From: Sthenelais limicola
Taxonomy: Eukaryota; Annelida; Polychaeta; Phyllodocida; Sigalionidae
Assembly (NCBI GenBank): GCA_942159475.1
Contig: OW804099.1
Location: 13,766,162-13,830,161 of the forward strand
Direction of reading: 5' to 3'
Length of the DNA stretch: 64,000 nt
Under the pieces are notes generated by a model. The model worked only from the letters and a program-made list of their open reading frames with translations, made no database searches and was not told the origin of the DNA. The stretch's first letter is position 1. Each line of letters starts with the position of its first letter. The translations under genes and the position numbers were made by a program. This document shows, in pieces, positions 1-11,628 of this stretch.

Positions 1-2050
1 TCACTGGGGTGTGGAAGCAATACCACCCAGGTTGCGCAGATGTACTTAGGATGCGCAGCCCTTGCACATTCTGAAATAGGAGTCTTATGAACTTGAGGTT
101 CAACTGTAACAACTCCAAAGTAACCTGGACAGGGATGAGAAGTGCAAGGATCACTAACAGTGCATTCTGCCTCTACTGGAGACAATACCATCCTGCTTCT
201 CTATAAAGTCCCTGAGGTTCAACTAAAACAACTCAAGATAAAGACTGACAGATGTTGTACAGCAGTGGCTAAGTGTAACACAGTGATCCATGTTGTGTAA
301 GTAATTCACTTATTAGTCATAGTGTAAAATCATCAAGTGTTCCATCAATGGTCTAAGAGGTAAAGAGACCCATGCACAGGTTGAATGCACACATTCAATC
401 TATTATTGGCAAAATTGGATATTCAATCCTTGATGACTATAATTCTTTTTTTGATGCAAGAACTTCAAGCTACTGAGGAGAACCAAGAATTGAAGTATTG
501 GGATATATTACAATGTACACCAACTATTCAAAGCAGCACTTGTGTCATTTTGTCACACAGGCTGGCATGTAAGTAAAATCTAGAATAGCTTGTAACTAAT
601 AGCAGCAGCACACATGGTGCACAGAGTTCAGACAGCTGTACACAGTGATTTGTAACAAGTACAAGGGTAAGAAACTCACTGAGGTTCAACTATAACAACT
701 CAAGAGTAAATTGGACAGGGATGAGAAGTTGAAGGATCACTAATGTTCTGTCTCTACTGGATGCAATGCACACCACTATACAAGGGCCAGAAACTCACTG
801 AGGTTCAACAACTCAAGAGTAAACTGGACAGGAGTGAGACATGTTCTGCCTGTAGTGCTCTAATAACACAATCACCTGTACACAGTGAGTTGTAACAAGT
901 ACAAGGGTAAGATGTATAAACTAATTGTTGTTAAACCATAACTGTAGAACTGAGTGAGTGGTACACAGGGTCCACAGACCAGCTGTACACAGTGAGTTGT
1001 AACAAGTACAAGGGTAAGAAACTCACTGAGTAACTCACTGCAGGCTATATCTATACACTACAGTGTGCAAGGGTAAGAAACTCACTGAGTAACTCACTGC
1101 AGGTTATATCTACACACTACAGTGTGCAAGGGTAAGAAACTCACTGAGTAACTCACTGCAGGTTATATCTATACACTACAGTGTGCAAGGGTAAGAAACT
1201 CACTGAGTAACTCACTGCAGGTTATATCTACACACTTCAGTGTGCAAGGGTAAGAAACTCACTGAGTAACTCACTGCAGGTTATATCTACACACTTCAGT
1301 GTGCAAGGGTAAGAAACTCACTGAGTAACTCACTGCAGGTTATATCTATACACTTCAGTGTGCAAGGGTAAGAAACTCACTGAGTAACTCACTGCAGGTT
1401 ATATCTATACACTTCAGTGTGCAAGGGTAAGGAACTCACTGAGTAACTCACTGCAGGTTATATCTATACACTTCAGTGTGCAAGGGTAAGAAACTCACTG
1501 AGTAACTCACTGCAGGTTATATCTATTCACTTCAGTGTGCAAGGGTAAGGAACTCACTGAGTAACTCACTGCAGGTTATATCTATACACTTCAGTGTGCA
1601 AGGGTAAGGAACTCACTGAGTAACTCACTGCAGGTTATATCTATACACTTCAGGGTGCAAGGGTAAGAAACTCACTGAGGTTAAAAAATGTTACAGTCCA
1701 AATCTATAGGGATACATTTACAGCTAAGACCATGTCCTGCCTGTACTGGAGGCTATACACACCTGCTTCAGTGTGCAAGGGTAAGAAACTCACTGAGGTT
1801 CAACTGTAACAAGTCAAGAGTAAACTGGACAGGAATGTACTGCCTGTACTACAGGGTCTATCTACAAGCTACAGTGTGCAAGGGTAAGAAACTCACCGAG
1901 GTTCAACTGTAATAACTCAAGAGTGAAACTGGACAGTGATGAGACATGTTCTGCCTGTACTGGAGGCAATATCTACACACTTCAGTGTGCAAGGGTAAGA
2001 CATACACTGAGGTTCAACTGAAACAACTGGAGGGTAAACTGGACGACGAG
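1..2050. repeat. Degenerate dispersed and tandem repeat block
   Basis: The stretch is built from variants of a few modules that recur many times: a 'caagggtaagaaactcact' module, a 'gaggttcaactgtaacaact' module, a 'gagtaaactggacaggga' module and a 'tgcctgtactggagg' module. Copies are imperfect and differently spaced, except for the regular 59-bp core at 1012-1690. More copies lie at 2530-2815. Open frames here (for example 1688-1912) are products of the repeats and I do not call a gene. It looks like an old complex satellite. Confidence 0.8.
1012..1690. repeat. 59-bp tandem satellite, about 11 copies
   Basis: Successive copies are offset by exactly 59 bases and are about 95% alike. Differences are mostly single bases (acacta versus acactt, aagaaactc versus aaggaactc). 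Each unit carries GGGTAAG, which resembles a 5' splice donor, and 'ctcactgagtaactcactg', an internal short duplication. The array degrades on both sides into the wider repeat block. Confidence 0.9.
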
Positions 2051-2420
2051 GCGCCAGTGGCCATCCAAGAGATTGCCTAATTCTCCCCTTTGACCACAGG
2101 ACGCGCCACCGGTACTCGGAGCGGCGAAATTAGACTAGGAAAGTTGGCTACTTCACCCGATTTCGTATGTTTTCGCAGTCGACGGGAAAAAAGAATTACA
2201 GATTTGTCATCCTTAACATGTTTGAGACGGAAAAAATCAGGGTTCATAGTGTCTATATTGTACTGGTCATGCACATAGACTGATTTCCCAATGCATGTCT
2301 ACCAGCTCCCAATGCATAAGCCTTCTTCCACGCACTCGGCCGTACTCGTGTAAACCTGCACTACAAGCGCTGGGTACTGCTGCACTATAGGAGCAGGAGT
2401 ACCCAGCTTTTAACAGTAGG
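2051..2420. other. Unique CpG-containing island inside repeats
   Basis: This stretch interrupts the satellite family and differs from it in composition, with several CpG dinucleotides. Both strands carry short open frames (minus 2077-2274, plus 2090-2278) with no recognisable domain. It could be a remnant exon or simply unrelated sequence; I see no splice pair that decides it. Confidence 0.3.
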
Positions 2421-2457
2421 GTGTGTGTGTGGGGGGGGGGGGGGAGGGGGGGGGGGG
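2421..2457 (+). repeat. (GT)n followed by poly-G tract
   Basis: A short GT run passes into long G runs broken by single A bases. Comparable tracts lie at about 14981-15010, 40477-40516, 41056-41096 and 52060-52090. They have G-quadruplex potential, and their lengths are prone to assembly error. Confidence 0.85.
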
Positions 2458-2815
2458 TAGCGTTATATACTATAAAGCCATTCCCATTCTCATTCCCATC
2501 AAATTGTGACGATAGTCCTACTTGCCACACACACATCTGGACAGGGATGATAAGTTCAAGGACCACTAACACCATGTCCTGCCTCTACAGGAGGATATAT
2601 TCACCTACACTATACAAGGGTAAGACACTTACTGAGGTTCAACAGGAACCACTCAAGAGTAAACTGGACAGGGATGTACTGCCTATACTACAGGCTATAT
2701 CTATACACTACAGTGTGCAAGGGTAAGACACTCACCGAGGTTCAACAGGAACCACTCAAGAGTAAACTGGACAGGGATAAGGAGTTAAAGGAGTGCTAAC
2801 AACCTGTTCTGCCTG

Positions 2816-3777
2816 TACTCCTGAGTTTTACAAAATTTCGACTTTTGAATAGACTTTCAACTTTTGTAACTTTTTCCAGCCTCTAGATACCATAGAACTG
2901 GACTGGGTTGTAGGGGGAAGGCACTGGCTGGAAACGATACATTAATGGGACACTGTAACATGGCAATGCCAGATACGTGTTGTGTAAGTAAGCTATATCT
3001 AAAATAGCTTGTAATTAATGACTCAGTGTAATTCTACAGTAATTGACCATAGGTTAATCAGATAGAAAGATTTTTACAAAATTCATGCGAAACTGGTAAT
3101 CTTGACTCCAACGTAATATTGTAGGATGGATGAAATAATTATTGTCTATGATTGTATTACTGTCACCACCACAGTCCTCCAGGGGGCAGACCCCTTTATG
3201 GATCAGGAGAAGGATGCTGATCCACATGCTCCACAGGAGTGGATCCAAGGACACCTAGACATGCCACTTGCCAGGACCACTTCTGGACCTTCCAGATGAA
3301 GGAACAGGACTGACTAGTCTTGTCTGAAGCTGGCATCTTTATTTCTTGCAGTACAGCAAGGGGTTGTGTCTCTCTTTCCTTCTGTGGACTAACCATCCCA
3401 GAGTATATATTATTTCACCTCTGGAACAGTGTCCTGAGACTTAGTATAGGCTTCTTATTTGCGAGCAAGCAGGAAGAAATATGTTTCATTTGTCCCTAGG
3501 GAAGAAACAGATGAACCAGTTTATCTTTCTACGTTTTCATTGGTTATTCTGAAAGTAGGCCAGTGTTGTCATAGGGACATGTCATGCCATGACGCTACAT
3601 CCTCTGCTAAGCATTGAAACTGTGGTGGCCAACATCAACGTCACAACAACCGTCATAAACACAAGCGCTAAACGGAACCATGCCATGCCCTCGCTGTGTT
3701 TTTCTTGCCATAAGTTACCGTAATTAAAAGCAATCCAGGATTTAAAATCATTTGGAAGAGGTCAAATAAATCTGGAA
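2816..3777. other. Non-coding stretch
   Basis: I see no supported gene, RNA or transposon boundary. Two overlapping minus-strand frames of 66 residues (3054-3396) have no recognisable motif and no convincing splice sites. Confidence 0.5.
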
Positions 3778-3921
3778 CTAACCTTAGTTATGTATTTCTG
3801 ATCGTTCTCCACCTCGTTTCTTGCGTAGAAATCCCTTGGGACTACGTTGCGCTCCAACCCTTGGGATTTCTCCCGCCTCCAACTCGGTGAAGAATGATCG
3901 GAAATACATAACTGCGGTTAG
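3778..3921. mobile_element. Fold-back MITE, about 144 bp
   Basis: The sequence from CTAACC at the left to GGTTAG at the right forms imperfect terminal inverted repeats of about 38 bp. Each arm carries 'agttatgtatttc' followed by a 'gatc.ttct.cacc' segment. The interior also holds an inverted pair around 'ccttgggatttct', so the whole unit can fold. No transposase is encoded. A clear target duplication could not be fixed by eye. Confidence 0.75.
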
Positions 3922-4191
3922 AAGTCAAGTTCTTTTTCAAAGAGAAAATTGCATTCTTTGCGCGGCTGAAAATCATCAATTGGTTGAGATTCACTATGTA
4001 CACAATCGATTTGTTTCATTATGTCTTGTACTTGTAATGGCCAGACTCAGGAGAGGGCATGGGCTGTGGTACAAAGTAATAATGTCCTGGTAGATCACCG
4101 TGAACTGCACCGACTGAGGCTAGGCTCGGGGAATGCCCTATCAGAACTACTTTTGGCGTGACATAACTCAGATATTATGCAATCAAAACAC

Positions 4192-4575
4192 TAGAAACTA
4201 GGTCAACTGTGTATTGCCCACGGGCAATATCACATCAGTTGGGAAAACAATAGAATGTTTTTTCCAAATGATTTTTCTGGCAAGTCAGCAGTCATGGTTC
4301 AACTTAATGTCCTGAATCATAATGTAGAAGGTCTCCTTTGCCCAAAGATGGACAGAAAGCATAAGGACTTCCTCCGGAAAAAGACATCTTTTGTCCTGAT
4401 GTAGTGCTCAAGTTTAGAAAAATCATGGAAGACTACAAAACTCAAACTGAAAGACCAAATGGTGCCAACACTTGAAACATCTGGATGTCTTAGTTTAGAA
4501 AGTAGTGACAGTGAAACTGGACATTTCAAGCCAGAATCTCTTTTGAAAGGAGAAGTGACCCATTTCATTTGTTGA
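4192..4575 (+). pseudogene. Broken reading frame, possible old exon
   Basis: One plus-strand frame stays open for about 70 codons up to a TAG at 4402-4404, then runs another 56 codons to TGA at 4573-4575. The translation is charged and mixed in composition, with lysine-, serine- and leucine-rich stretches, and does not look like a simple repeat. No domain is recognised. It may be a decayed exon or retroposed fragment, or a chance open frame. The antisense open frame at 4317-4598 is judged a shadow of it. Confidence 0.25.
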
Positions 4576-5192
4576 GGGAGAAGACAAGCAGGAGTCAATT
4601 TGATTTTTGTTTTGCAGTATATTTATGTTACATGTTTTCAAAGTATATCTGGATCGGGTATAAATGTTGAAGTTTTGTTTTTAGTAGTGGAATTGATTGT
4701 ATAGCCGAATATTTAAACAGGGGAAGAATGATGGTTACATTGAGATGCCAACTATAAAACTTTCTCAACTCGACCCAAAGGGGGTATCATTAGATTTTTG
4801 CAAATTCCTTGGATTTGAGTTTTTTGCGCTGTTCTCATCCCCATGCGACTACTCACAAGCCCACCTTCAAAAATGAAAACTGGTTGTTTTATTATATTAA
4901 TGAATTCTTCTATGTCTGATCCAACCCCTCTCCAATTTTAAACAGTTTTGTGGTGTAAACTGTTTGTGGTTGAGTGCCTCTGCACCATAGAAATGATATG
5001 TGAAACACTGAATTCATTGAGGAAAAAAAAATTGCGGTAGCCGGAGATATTTTGCAGATTTCACGTTACTTTAGCTAATGAAAGTTATTATAGATCTGCA
5101 TGGTTTTTGAACCGATTCATCACTTAAGATGGTGAGAGGATTGCCTCAGTAAACATTACTGAGACACAGGATTTTTTCAACCCTGATGTTGG

Positions 5193-5280
5193 TGTGTTTT
5201 TGTGACCCCCCCTATCAGAGGGTGTCATGTTTTTGTGACCCCCCCCCATCAGAGGGTGCCATGTTTTTGTGACCCCCCCA
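5193..5280. repeat. Short tandem repeat, three copies
   Basis: Three copies of 'tttttgtgacccccc' alternate with 'atcagagggtg.cat', giving a period of about 35 to 37 bases. Confidence 0.8.
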
Positions 5281-5719
5281 TGAGGTAAATAATGATAGCC
5301 CCCTAAAGAAACATGCTCAACATGCTTTTGAAGCTACTTTTTCTCAGCATTCCCAATTTCTACGTTATACTGATGGATTGGGAAATTGGGGTTTTCAGCC
5401 CAGTTCTACTGACCCATTCAGGCACGCTGATGTGAAAATTCTTTGCTGTCTCGTAGATGTCTCAGCTTACAAATGGATAGCAATATCCATTGCATATTAA
5501 CATTATGCTACATTATTTTAATGCTCTTTTCCTCAGCTTGCCGATGGTGGGTATGAAATATTTGTGTGAATGAGCTGTGACCGATTGAAGATGATCGTAA
5601 TGACTGAAATTGTGTTTGGCGATTGAAGTAGGCCATCGGTAGGCCTACTGTCATCAAATTTCAAAATCAATTTTGATGGATTAACAGTTTTTAGTTTGCT
5701 TTTAAAACGGATCAACCTC

Positions 5720-5746
5720 CTGATGAAGGGCCACATATGCCCGAAA
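5720..5746 (+). ncRNA. Hammerhead-like core in a retroposon relic
   Basis: CTGATGA (5720-5726) is followed by a 4-bp stem GGGC/GCCC (5728-5731 with 5739-5742), a 7-base loop, and GAAA at 5743-5746. This is the order of a hammerhead ribozyme core: CUGAUGA, stem II, GAAA. Flanking stems I and III are not evident, so activity is doubtful. Such motifs are common near the ends of Penelope-like and related retroelements. I read it as a relic. Confidence 0.35.
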
Positions 5747-6932
5747 GCTTGAGAAAACAAAATTAAAATTAACACCATCTTTATTATGTTCTTCATGATT
5801 ATCATCTATTAAATACTTCGGCCACCCCGATATACCATACAGCGAGCTCCCTTCCCTTCGACTGTAGAACGGATTTACGGATAACTTCCTTTGTTAACGT
5901 ACTTTGTACTTCCGTCACTTTTTTAACAACTCTATGAGGAGCAAAAGAGATCTTTAATAGTACAGGGATGCTAGTTAGGTTGTAGGAGAAAGTCTGAACT
6001 ATGAACTATAAGATCCCCAAACAAATCGCGGGTCTCAAAATGGCTATAAGTGCTTGAAACCAGGACAGAGTGAGCAGCCAATCAGAACACTTCTGGCGCC
6101 GATTTTTGACCAATGAGCGGCCAGTAAATATTCTGCCCGGTTTTCTGACTTTCCGCCGCCTGAAAAGCACCTGAGAAAACTCTGACAGTGGGAAGTTTGT
6201 ACATCTGACTGGGATCTGACACTGGGGGAGGAGGGGAGGAATAAGGAGGACGGGAAAACGGTGGAGGAGGGGAGGAATAGGAAGGACTGCAATACCAAAC
6301 TAAAGATTTAGTTGATAAATGATAGTGAAAGTATTGATTTTCTTGGAAATTGATGAAATCGGAAATCAGCTGAAAGTCTGACATTTAGCATCCCTGAATT
6401 AGTAAATTATTATTATCTTGTTCTTATCCAAACCGTGTGTATCAGCTCCTGTCATTAGCTCAAGTAGGCCTATGAAAAGGTAAAAATCCAAAAACAATAA
6501 AACCTGTTCATGCTATCAAGGCAGATAAATATGAACAGAGAAACAATAAAGGAGCATTCAGGATAACTGAAGGAAACATATGCGATGACATTTTATATTG
6601 GTGGATTGTCTGCGATACGGTTAATTGAAGGTGTTAGAGATAGTGTAGTTCGAAGTATTTTGTAATGATATAATGTAAGCTCGTTCATAAAGTAGGCCTA
6701 CCCTATGTAGGCCTAGGCCTAAAGTGTTTTCATAGAAACTATACGGTAATCTTGGAATTTATGGTTGAGGAGATTTGACAGTTTGATGGCAATTTTAACG
6801 TACAAAAATAACTACCGTACAATAGTAAGTTATGCGTAGCCTATTTGTTTAAGTGTGGTATGTGAGATTTAAACATGTCTGCCCAATAGAAATATTTAAA
6901 ATAAATATGTAATGACCCCCGAAAAACTGTCT

Positions 6933-7008
6933 TCCTCAACCGGGAATCGAACCACAGATCTCCCGCTATGCACGCGGTTATGGTCACCATTACACCACCG
7001 AGGTTGAC
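6933..7008 (-). repeat. tRNA-derived SINE-like fragment
   Basis: On the minus strand there is an A-box-like 'ggtggtgtaatggt' and a B-box 'ggttcgattcc'. A 6-bp terminal pairing (TCAACC with GGTTGA) and an anticodon-like stem CCGC/GCGG around a 7-base loop are also visible. The T-stem pairs poorly, so this is not a functional tRNA gene. A tRNA-related SINE head or tRNA pseudogene is the better reading. Confidence 0.55.
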
Positions 7009-7319
7009 TGATTCTCAAAGGCCACCACTGTAACCAGATTCCACACTCTAGGCTACTACAAATATGAAAAAAATGTGTATTAGCGTGTAAAGTAAGGCTA
7101 CCAGGAAGATCTCCTGAGGAGAGGGAGCAATGGCCCTATTCTTTATTGTCATTATGTACATGTATATACTGAATAAAAGTTGTATAATAATAATAATAAA
7201 GTACTAAATACATGAGCAGTAATTGAGATTCTAAATTCTACTTCTCAATATCAAGGCCAGGGAAGCCAACCCAGAACATAGGAGGGAAGGGACGGTTTGA
7301 TTTATTGAGGTTCGTTTAT

Positions 7320-7375
7320 TGGGGTTGTATTGCGACGTTTCGGACTCATTAGCCCTTGTTCAAGGAGGATTTTAA
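7320..7375 (-). mobile_element. Penelope-like terminal fragment (relic)
   Basis: The word 'tgcgacgtttcggactcatt' and its surroundings resemble the terminal region of Penelope-like retroelements. On the minus strand it reads as a degenerate minimal hammerhead: CTAATGA (from 7353), a tiny stem, GAAA and CGTC. No reverse transcriptase frame is nearby. Only a fragment is present. Confidence 0.35.
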
Positions 7376-8273
7376 AATATTAAATTCTAAAATCTAAGTT
7401 CTCAGTGTTTATAGAAAGATATAAGTAATTCATACAGACCACATGTATACAGACCACAATTAAAAGGTTCTACCTAGATAAAAATCAATAATCTGCTTGC
7501 TCGGCCTCTCTCTCTGTCCGTCCGTCCTCTAGAATTGCTTTATTTATATAATAAGGAAATATTCTTTTCATCTTTCATCATTGTCTATTTTTTTCATTTT
7601 TCATATTTTGTCATCCATATGCAGTCAATTTATATACCAGAACATATGTAATCTAACTTGAAACCTTGGCCACTATAGGTCGCCTGACATTGTTCTTAAA
7701 TATGTTTGTCATTTCATATTATATGGTAAATTCTGTCTACATAGATCTTGGCAAATTGCCTTGAAAATCGCCTGAATTCGCTTTTGGGCGAAGTGTTTGT
7801 ATGCAACTTTTCTGTTCAATGTGAAAATAAAATTCTTTAAAAAAAAGAAATACGGGTCACAGTATTTGTGTGAAGTGCATGTGGGTGAATAAATACATGT
7901 AAACAATTCAAGCAGGTAAACACATGTATTGCACCAGTCTCCATGCTCTTGATCATAAAAAAATACCTTTCCTCATACGTCATGGCGAAACTGCTGGTAA
8001 AACTCAGGGCAGACTGCCAGTTAACCTCATGGTTTCACCATCAAATTGTATTTTGCAACAGAAATATTTTCGAGCATTGAAATGTATCACCGATGTGAAA
8101 TTTGTTTCGAAATAAAATCAGTTTAAAAAAAAAATTCACTCGTCCCATATTGTGTCATTTACTGACACCAGACGGCGGCAGTTGTCGCATATGGATGCTG
8201 GGGTCGTCATAACAATGCTATAACTACCCAGTGTTTATATGATAGGTAAACATAATAAATGAACCTGACTTCA

Positions 8274-8305
8274 CCTGAGGAAGACCACTAAACCAGGTCG
8301 ACACG
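8274..8305 (+). other. Hammerhead-like hairpin
   Basis: CTGAGGA is followed by a stem GACC/GGTC enclosing a loop near 'actaaacca', then GACACG. This is the same order as the core at 5720 but with changed core bases, so it is probably inactive. It is likely the end of another old retroposon. Confidence 0.3.
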
Positions 8306-8650
8306 TAGTGTAATATATGTAACAATAGATGACTTAATAAACTAGCAAATACCGAAGTTTGAGGTTGTGGTGTTATTCTTTATAATAATAATTATAAATG
8401 AACGTCAACCTTTTTAAAGCAGCTTAATCATTGAAGAAACATTCATATTAAGGTACTAGGTAGACAAAATGATTCCCAAAATAGAATTTTCATATATCAA
8501 GCACCTCAACGTTTTCGAAATGCCCGCCTCCGTTGACATTTGCCTACAACCAAAGTCGACCAGAAATATGTGTCTTGAACAAATGGCAAAATACCCAAGA
8601 TACCCGTTGATACACCTTAAACTGTAGCACATACATGCTAGAATTCACAC

Positions 8651-8862
8651 ATGGGTCAAGTCGCCAGAAAATGTACAATTTCCTGTCATCAAACCTCTCA
8701 AATAACCCAAATCTTAAAGACAAAATTGAGGTTCAAAATACTGTTTCAAATAACAAACAGATATTTTATCAATGCAATACTTAATATACTCAGTCTAATT
8801 TAGAAAAATTGACTAAATATATAGAGCTGCCAATTGTATATATTCTGACGATCTGACCCATA
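8651..8862. mobile_element. MITE family M1, copy 1
   Basis: The ends read ATGGGTCA...TGACCCAT, with inner inverted words 'gaaaatgtacaatt' and 'caattgtata'. The body matches the copies at 14094, 14505 and 17651. It is more diverged at its left end than the others. Non-autonomous, no coding capacity. Confidence 0.75.
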
Positions 8863-10115
8863 TACTCACAAACAAAGCAATACTGTAAACACATTTACAT
8901 TTGCGCTGTATTTATTTTCGCATACACCCTTTAAAATTAAGTTGTCATTGCTGACATTGGAGGAATTGTTGGTGGGCGAATTTATCTCTGCACGAAAATG
9001 TGAAAAGAGAGCCAATGTGCGAAAATTTAGCTGCGCATAAATAAACAGGTTTACAGAACTTATTGTTACTATACACGTTAGGTGCCTTATGCTTATTGAA
9101 GCAATGGATAGACAAGAAGTCAAGTCTGGTGGTTAGGCCCCCACTCTGTGCCCTTGCGTGCCCCGACTCTGTGCTTTTATGTGCTCCACACACCCCAACT
9201 TGTTCCCAGGTTTTATTTTTTTTAAACAAATTTGATTAGACAAAGTATTCACATTAATTCTGTGATAAGTTTCATTTGTCCAATCCAACCCCAGTAATAA
9301 ATACGTGATTTATTCTAATTAACATCAAGATACTCTATTTTGGTTTTGTCTATTATATGATGAACATGTTATACTATCACTGCTATTAAAGTAGAGGGTC
9401 CTGTTGGACAAAGGGACATGAGACCCATTCTCCACGTAGGCCTTAAGTGTATAAATAATGGAAAATAAAAGTTTCCAGTAATTACTCTATGGAGTAATCA
9501 GTAATTAATCATAATTATAATATATTTCTCCAGGGTTGAACAGGTTGTGGTTGTTACTCGTGGACTACAGAGACACTGTTTATCTTGCATTATTCCACTT
9601 AAAGCTCCACTCTCAGTTAAACTCAACATTTATTACTTCTTGTTCTGTTCTTTTCCATCTAAAAGTAACCAAAATTGTTGGGGGATTTTGTCCAGTTGCT
9701 TGTGCTACAGAGCTATATTAATGTTGACATTATTATTTAGGAGACGAGCCAAGCCTGTAATCATGGCTTCATTATGTGTAGCGTAAAGACAACTGGATGA
9801 ATTCTGCCCTATAAGTCATGATATGAGTCAATTTGGCAAGATATGTTAGGTGTAATAGCTGAGAATGCAGCTTTAATGAGATCAAATTAAGACTTTTTCC
9901 TATTGATATTTTACCAGGGTGTCTAGTTTGACTTCATAAAGAATAATAAACATATATTCACAATGCGTTCATCAATGTGATGTATTAAAGGTTCAAAGAG
10001 TAGCACAGAATCCTGCCCCAAGGGGACCCACTACTACCCACTTCCCCTGCCCTCTCCCACCAGACCACATCAGCACATTATCAACATGTTGCAGCAAGCA
10101 TCATTAGGGTGAAAA
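8863..10115. other. Non-coding stretch
   Basis: I see no gene. Short open frames on both strands (8866-9229 minus, 9536-9786 plus) are not supported by motifs or splice sites. Confidence 0.5.
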
Positions 10116-10189
10116 GTGATTGTCCAGGATTACTTTAGTCGTCCTGTAGAGACCAGACCATGGTGGCATGAACATGTATGCAGGTGGCT

Positions 10190-10410
10190 GTCATCACGGA
10201 GGGGTCAGTCATCACGTAGTTGCCGGTCATCATGGAGGAGCTGGTCATCTCGCGGAGGGGCTGGTCAACGGAGTTGCCAGTCATGGCAGAGGTGTCATCG
10301 AAGAGTTGCCGGTCATCATAGCGGTGTCATCATGGAGTTGCCGGTCATCGTGGAGGTGCCGGGTCATCATGGAAGTGCTGGGTTATCACGGAGGTGCTGG
10401 TCGTCGCTGA
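10190..10410. repeat. Minisatellite with GGTCATC-type units
   Basis: Units of roughly 15-21 bases are built on 'ggtcatcatggaggtgc' and 'agttgccggtcatc'. The overlapping plus-strand frames at 10116-10427 are repeat translations, not genes. Confidence 0.8.
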
Positions 10411-10429
10411 AAATTGTAGACATTTGATT

Positions 10430-11289
10430 GTATTTTGTTGAATAAGAGAATAAAACATCACAACCAGAAGTAGACAACTGTGGGTAGCCGTGGCTGAGTG
10501 AGTGTTTAAATGTAGACCAACGTTTTGCTTCTCATCACAAATGCTCCCCTTACTGGACTGCTCATATACTCTCTGACAAAACTTAGCATATTTCTAAATT
10601 TAGTGGCTTAATCAACCTAAAATCCGGCATGATTACTATAAACATACCATCCTATTATCCTGCCCAGTATGTCCAGAAACGAGCGAGAATTCTTGGAGAG
10701 AAAGGTGGGGTAAGGTGAACACCTACGGTGAGGCATAGGGGCAATGGAGAATTCCCTGTTATATGTTGGCTTCAACTCATTACCACCACTGGAACTGTGG
10801 CGCTGCAGTCAAATTTGTGAAGTGCCCTATTAAATAAAAATATGAAATATCAATGAAAGAGTAACAAGATAATGCTGTCTTTTCAATTCATCCAAGATTA
10901 ATTTTTAACATCTACAAGTATCGGGTGAAATGTGTGATATAATTGATGAACGGACTGTGGATCATGATCGGCCAACCGGAAGTCTAAGCTTCCTTGGTTA
11001 CCGCGGGCTATTTGAAAACCGGGTCTCGGCAGATCGCCACTCGGCATTGAAGCAGCAGCAACGGACCAGAATCACAAGAAGATAATTCTTGGTAGTATTT
11101 ACTTCCTACCTTAGTATAAAATGTCAACATTGATATTGCTAGCTTGGCTAGCTTGTTGTGACTACTAAATATATAGTTATATGTTCACCTCGGGGCGGCC
11201 AGAAAGGGACTACCGGCAGCTAGTTGAACTAACTGGTGATCAGGCCTTTGTGGGCGTCTTCCTTCATGTAGTCCTTGTGCTGTGTCGCA
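10430..11289. other. Non-coding stretch
   Basis: No supported gene. It adjoins the decayed finger tail of the zinc-finger gene and could hold its 3' untranslated region. No clear polyadenylation signal was picked. Confidence 0.4.
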
Positions 11290-11628
11290 TGGGACTATTG
11301 ATGCATTGGTGGGAGTACGTCCCTCCACACAGTATATCTTAGGCTTTTATCAGTTGTGTTTTCATGCGCCACTTCTATAGCCACTGCTGCCCTAAAGTCA
11401 CACACAGTACACATATGTCTCCTGTTGCCCAGCCTGTGCTGACCTATAGTCACACACAGTACATGAGGCGTTTCCCCAGTATGTGTCCTCATGTGAACCC
11501 TCAGTTATTTAGCCCGTGCTACCCCATAGTACCACACAATACATTCATAAGGCAGTATGTGTTCTTGTATGATTCCTCGGTTCTAAAGCCTTTGCTGCCC
11601 TAGAGTCGCACACAGTACATTTATGATG
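11290..11628 (-). pseudogene. Decayed C2H2 fingers downstream of ZNF gene
   Basis: Beyond the stop at 11629 the minus strand still carries finger words in at least two frames. These include CTVCD-type knuckles at about 11605 and 11400, MRTHTGE near 11490, and AHENTTD in place of a His pair. Frameshifts and stops break them up. This is the eroded continuation of the finger array, so the gene once had at least three or four more fingers, or the exon was duplicated and decayed. Plus-strand open frames here are antisense shadows. Confidence 0.75.

Larger units (their letters stand above)
4576..6932. other. Non-coding stretch with small repeats
   Basis: Apart from the small features listed separately (5193-5280, 5720-5746) I see no gene. 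Minus-strand open frames at 5533-5805 and 6044-6384 are low-complexity or overlap retroposon-like sequence. The palindromic word GTAGGCCTA(GGCCTA) recurs around 5640 and 6695-6720. Confidence 0.5.
7009..8650. other. Non-coding stretch with retroposon relics
   Basis: I see no supported gene. It holds the Penelope-like relic near 7320-7375, a hammerhead-like hairpin at 8274-8305 and a TAA/TAATAA microsatellite around 7185-7200. The open frames at 7709-7906 and 7924-8115 lack recognisable motifs. Confidence 0.5.

Noticed and set aside
6933..7008. Functional tRNA gene with GCA anticodon
   Set aside because: A- and B-box words are present but the T-stem does not pair properly and the acceptor stem is only six pairs; a SINE head or pseudogene fits better.
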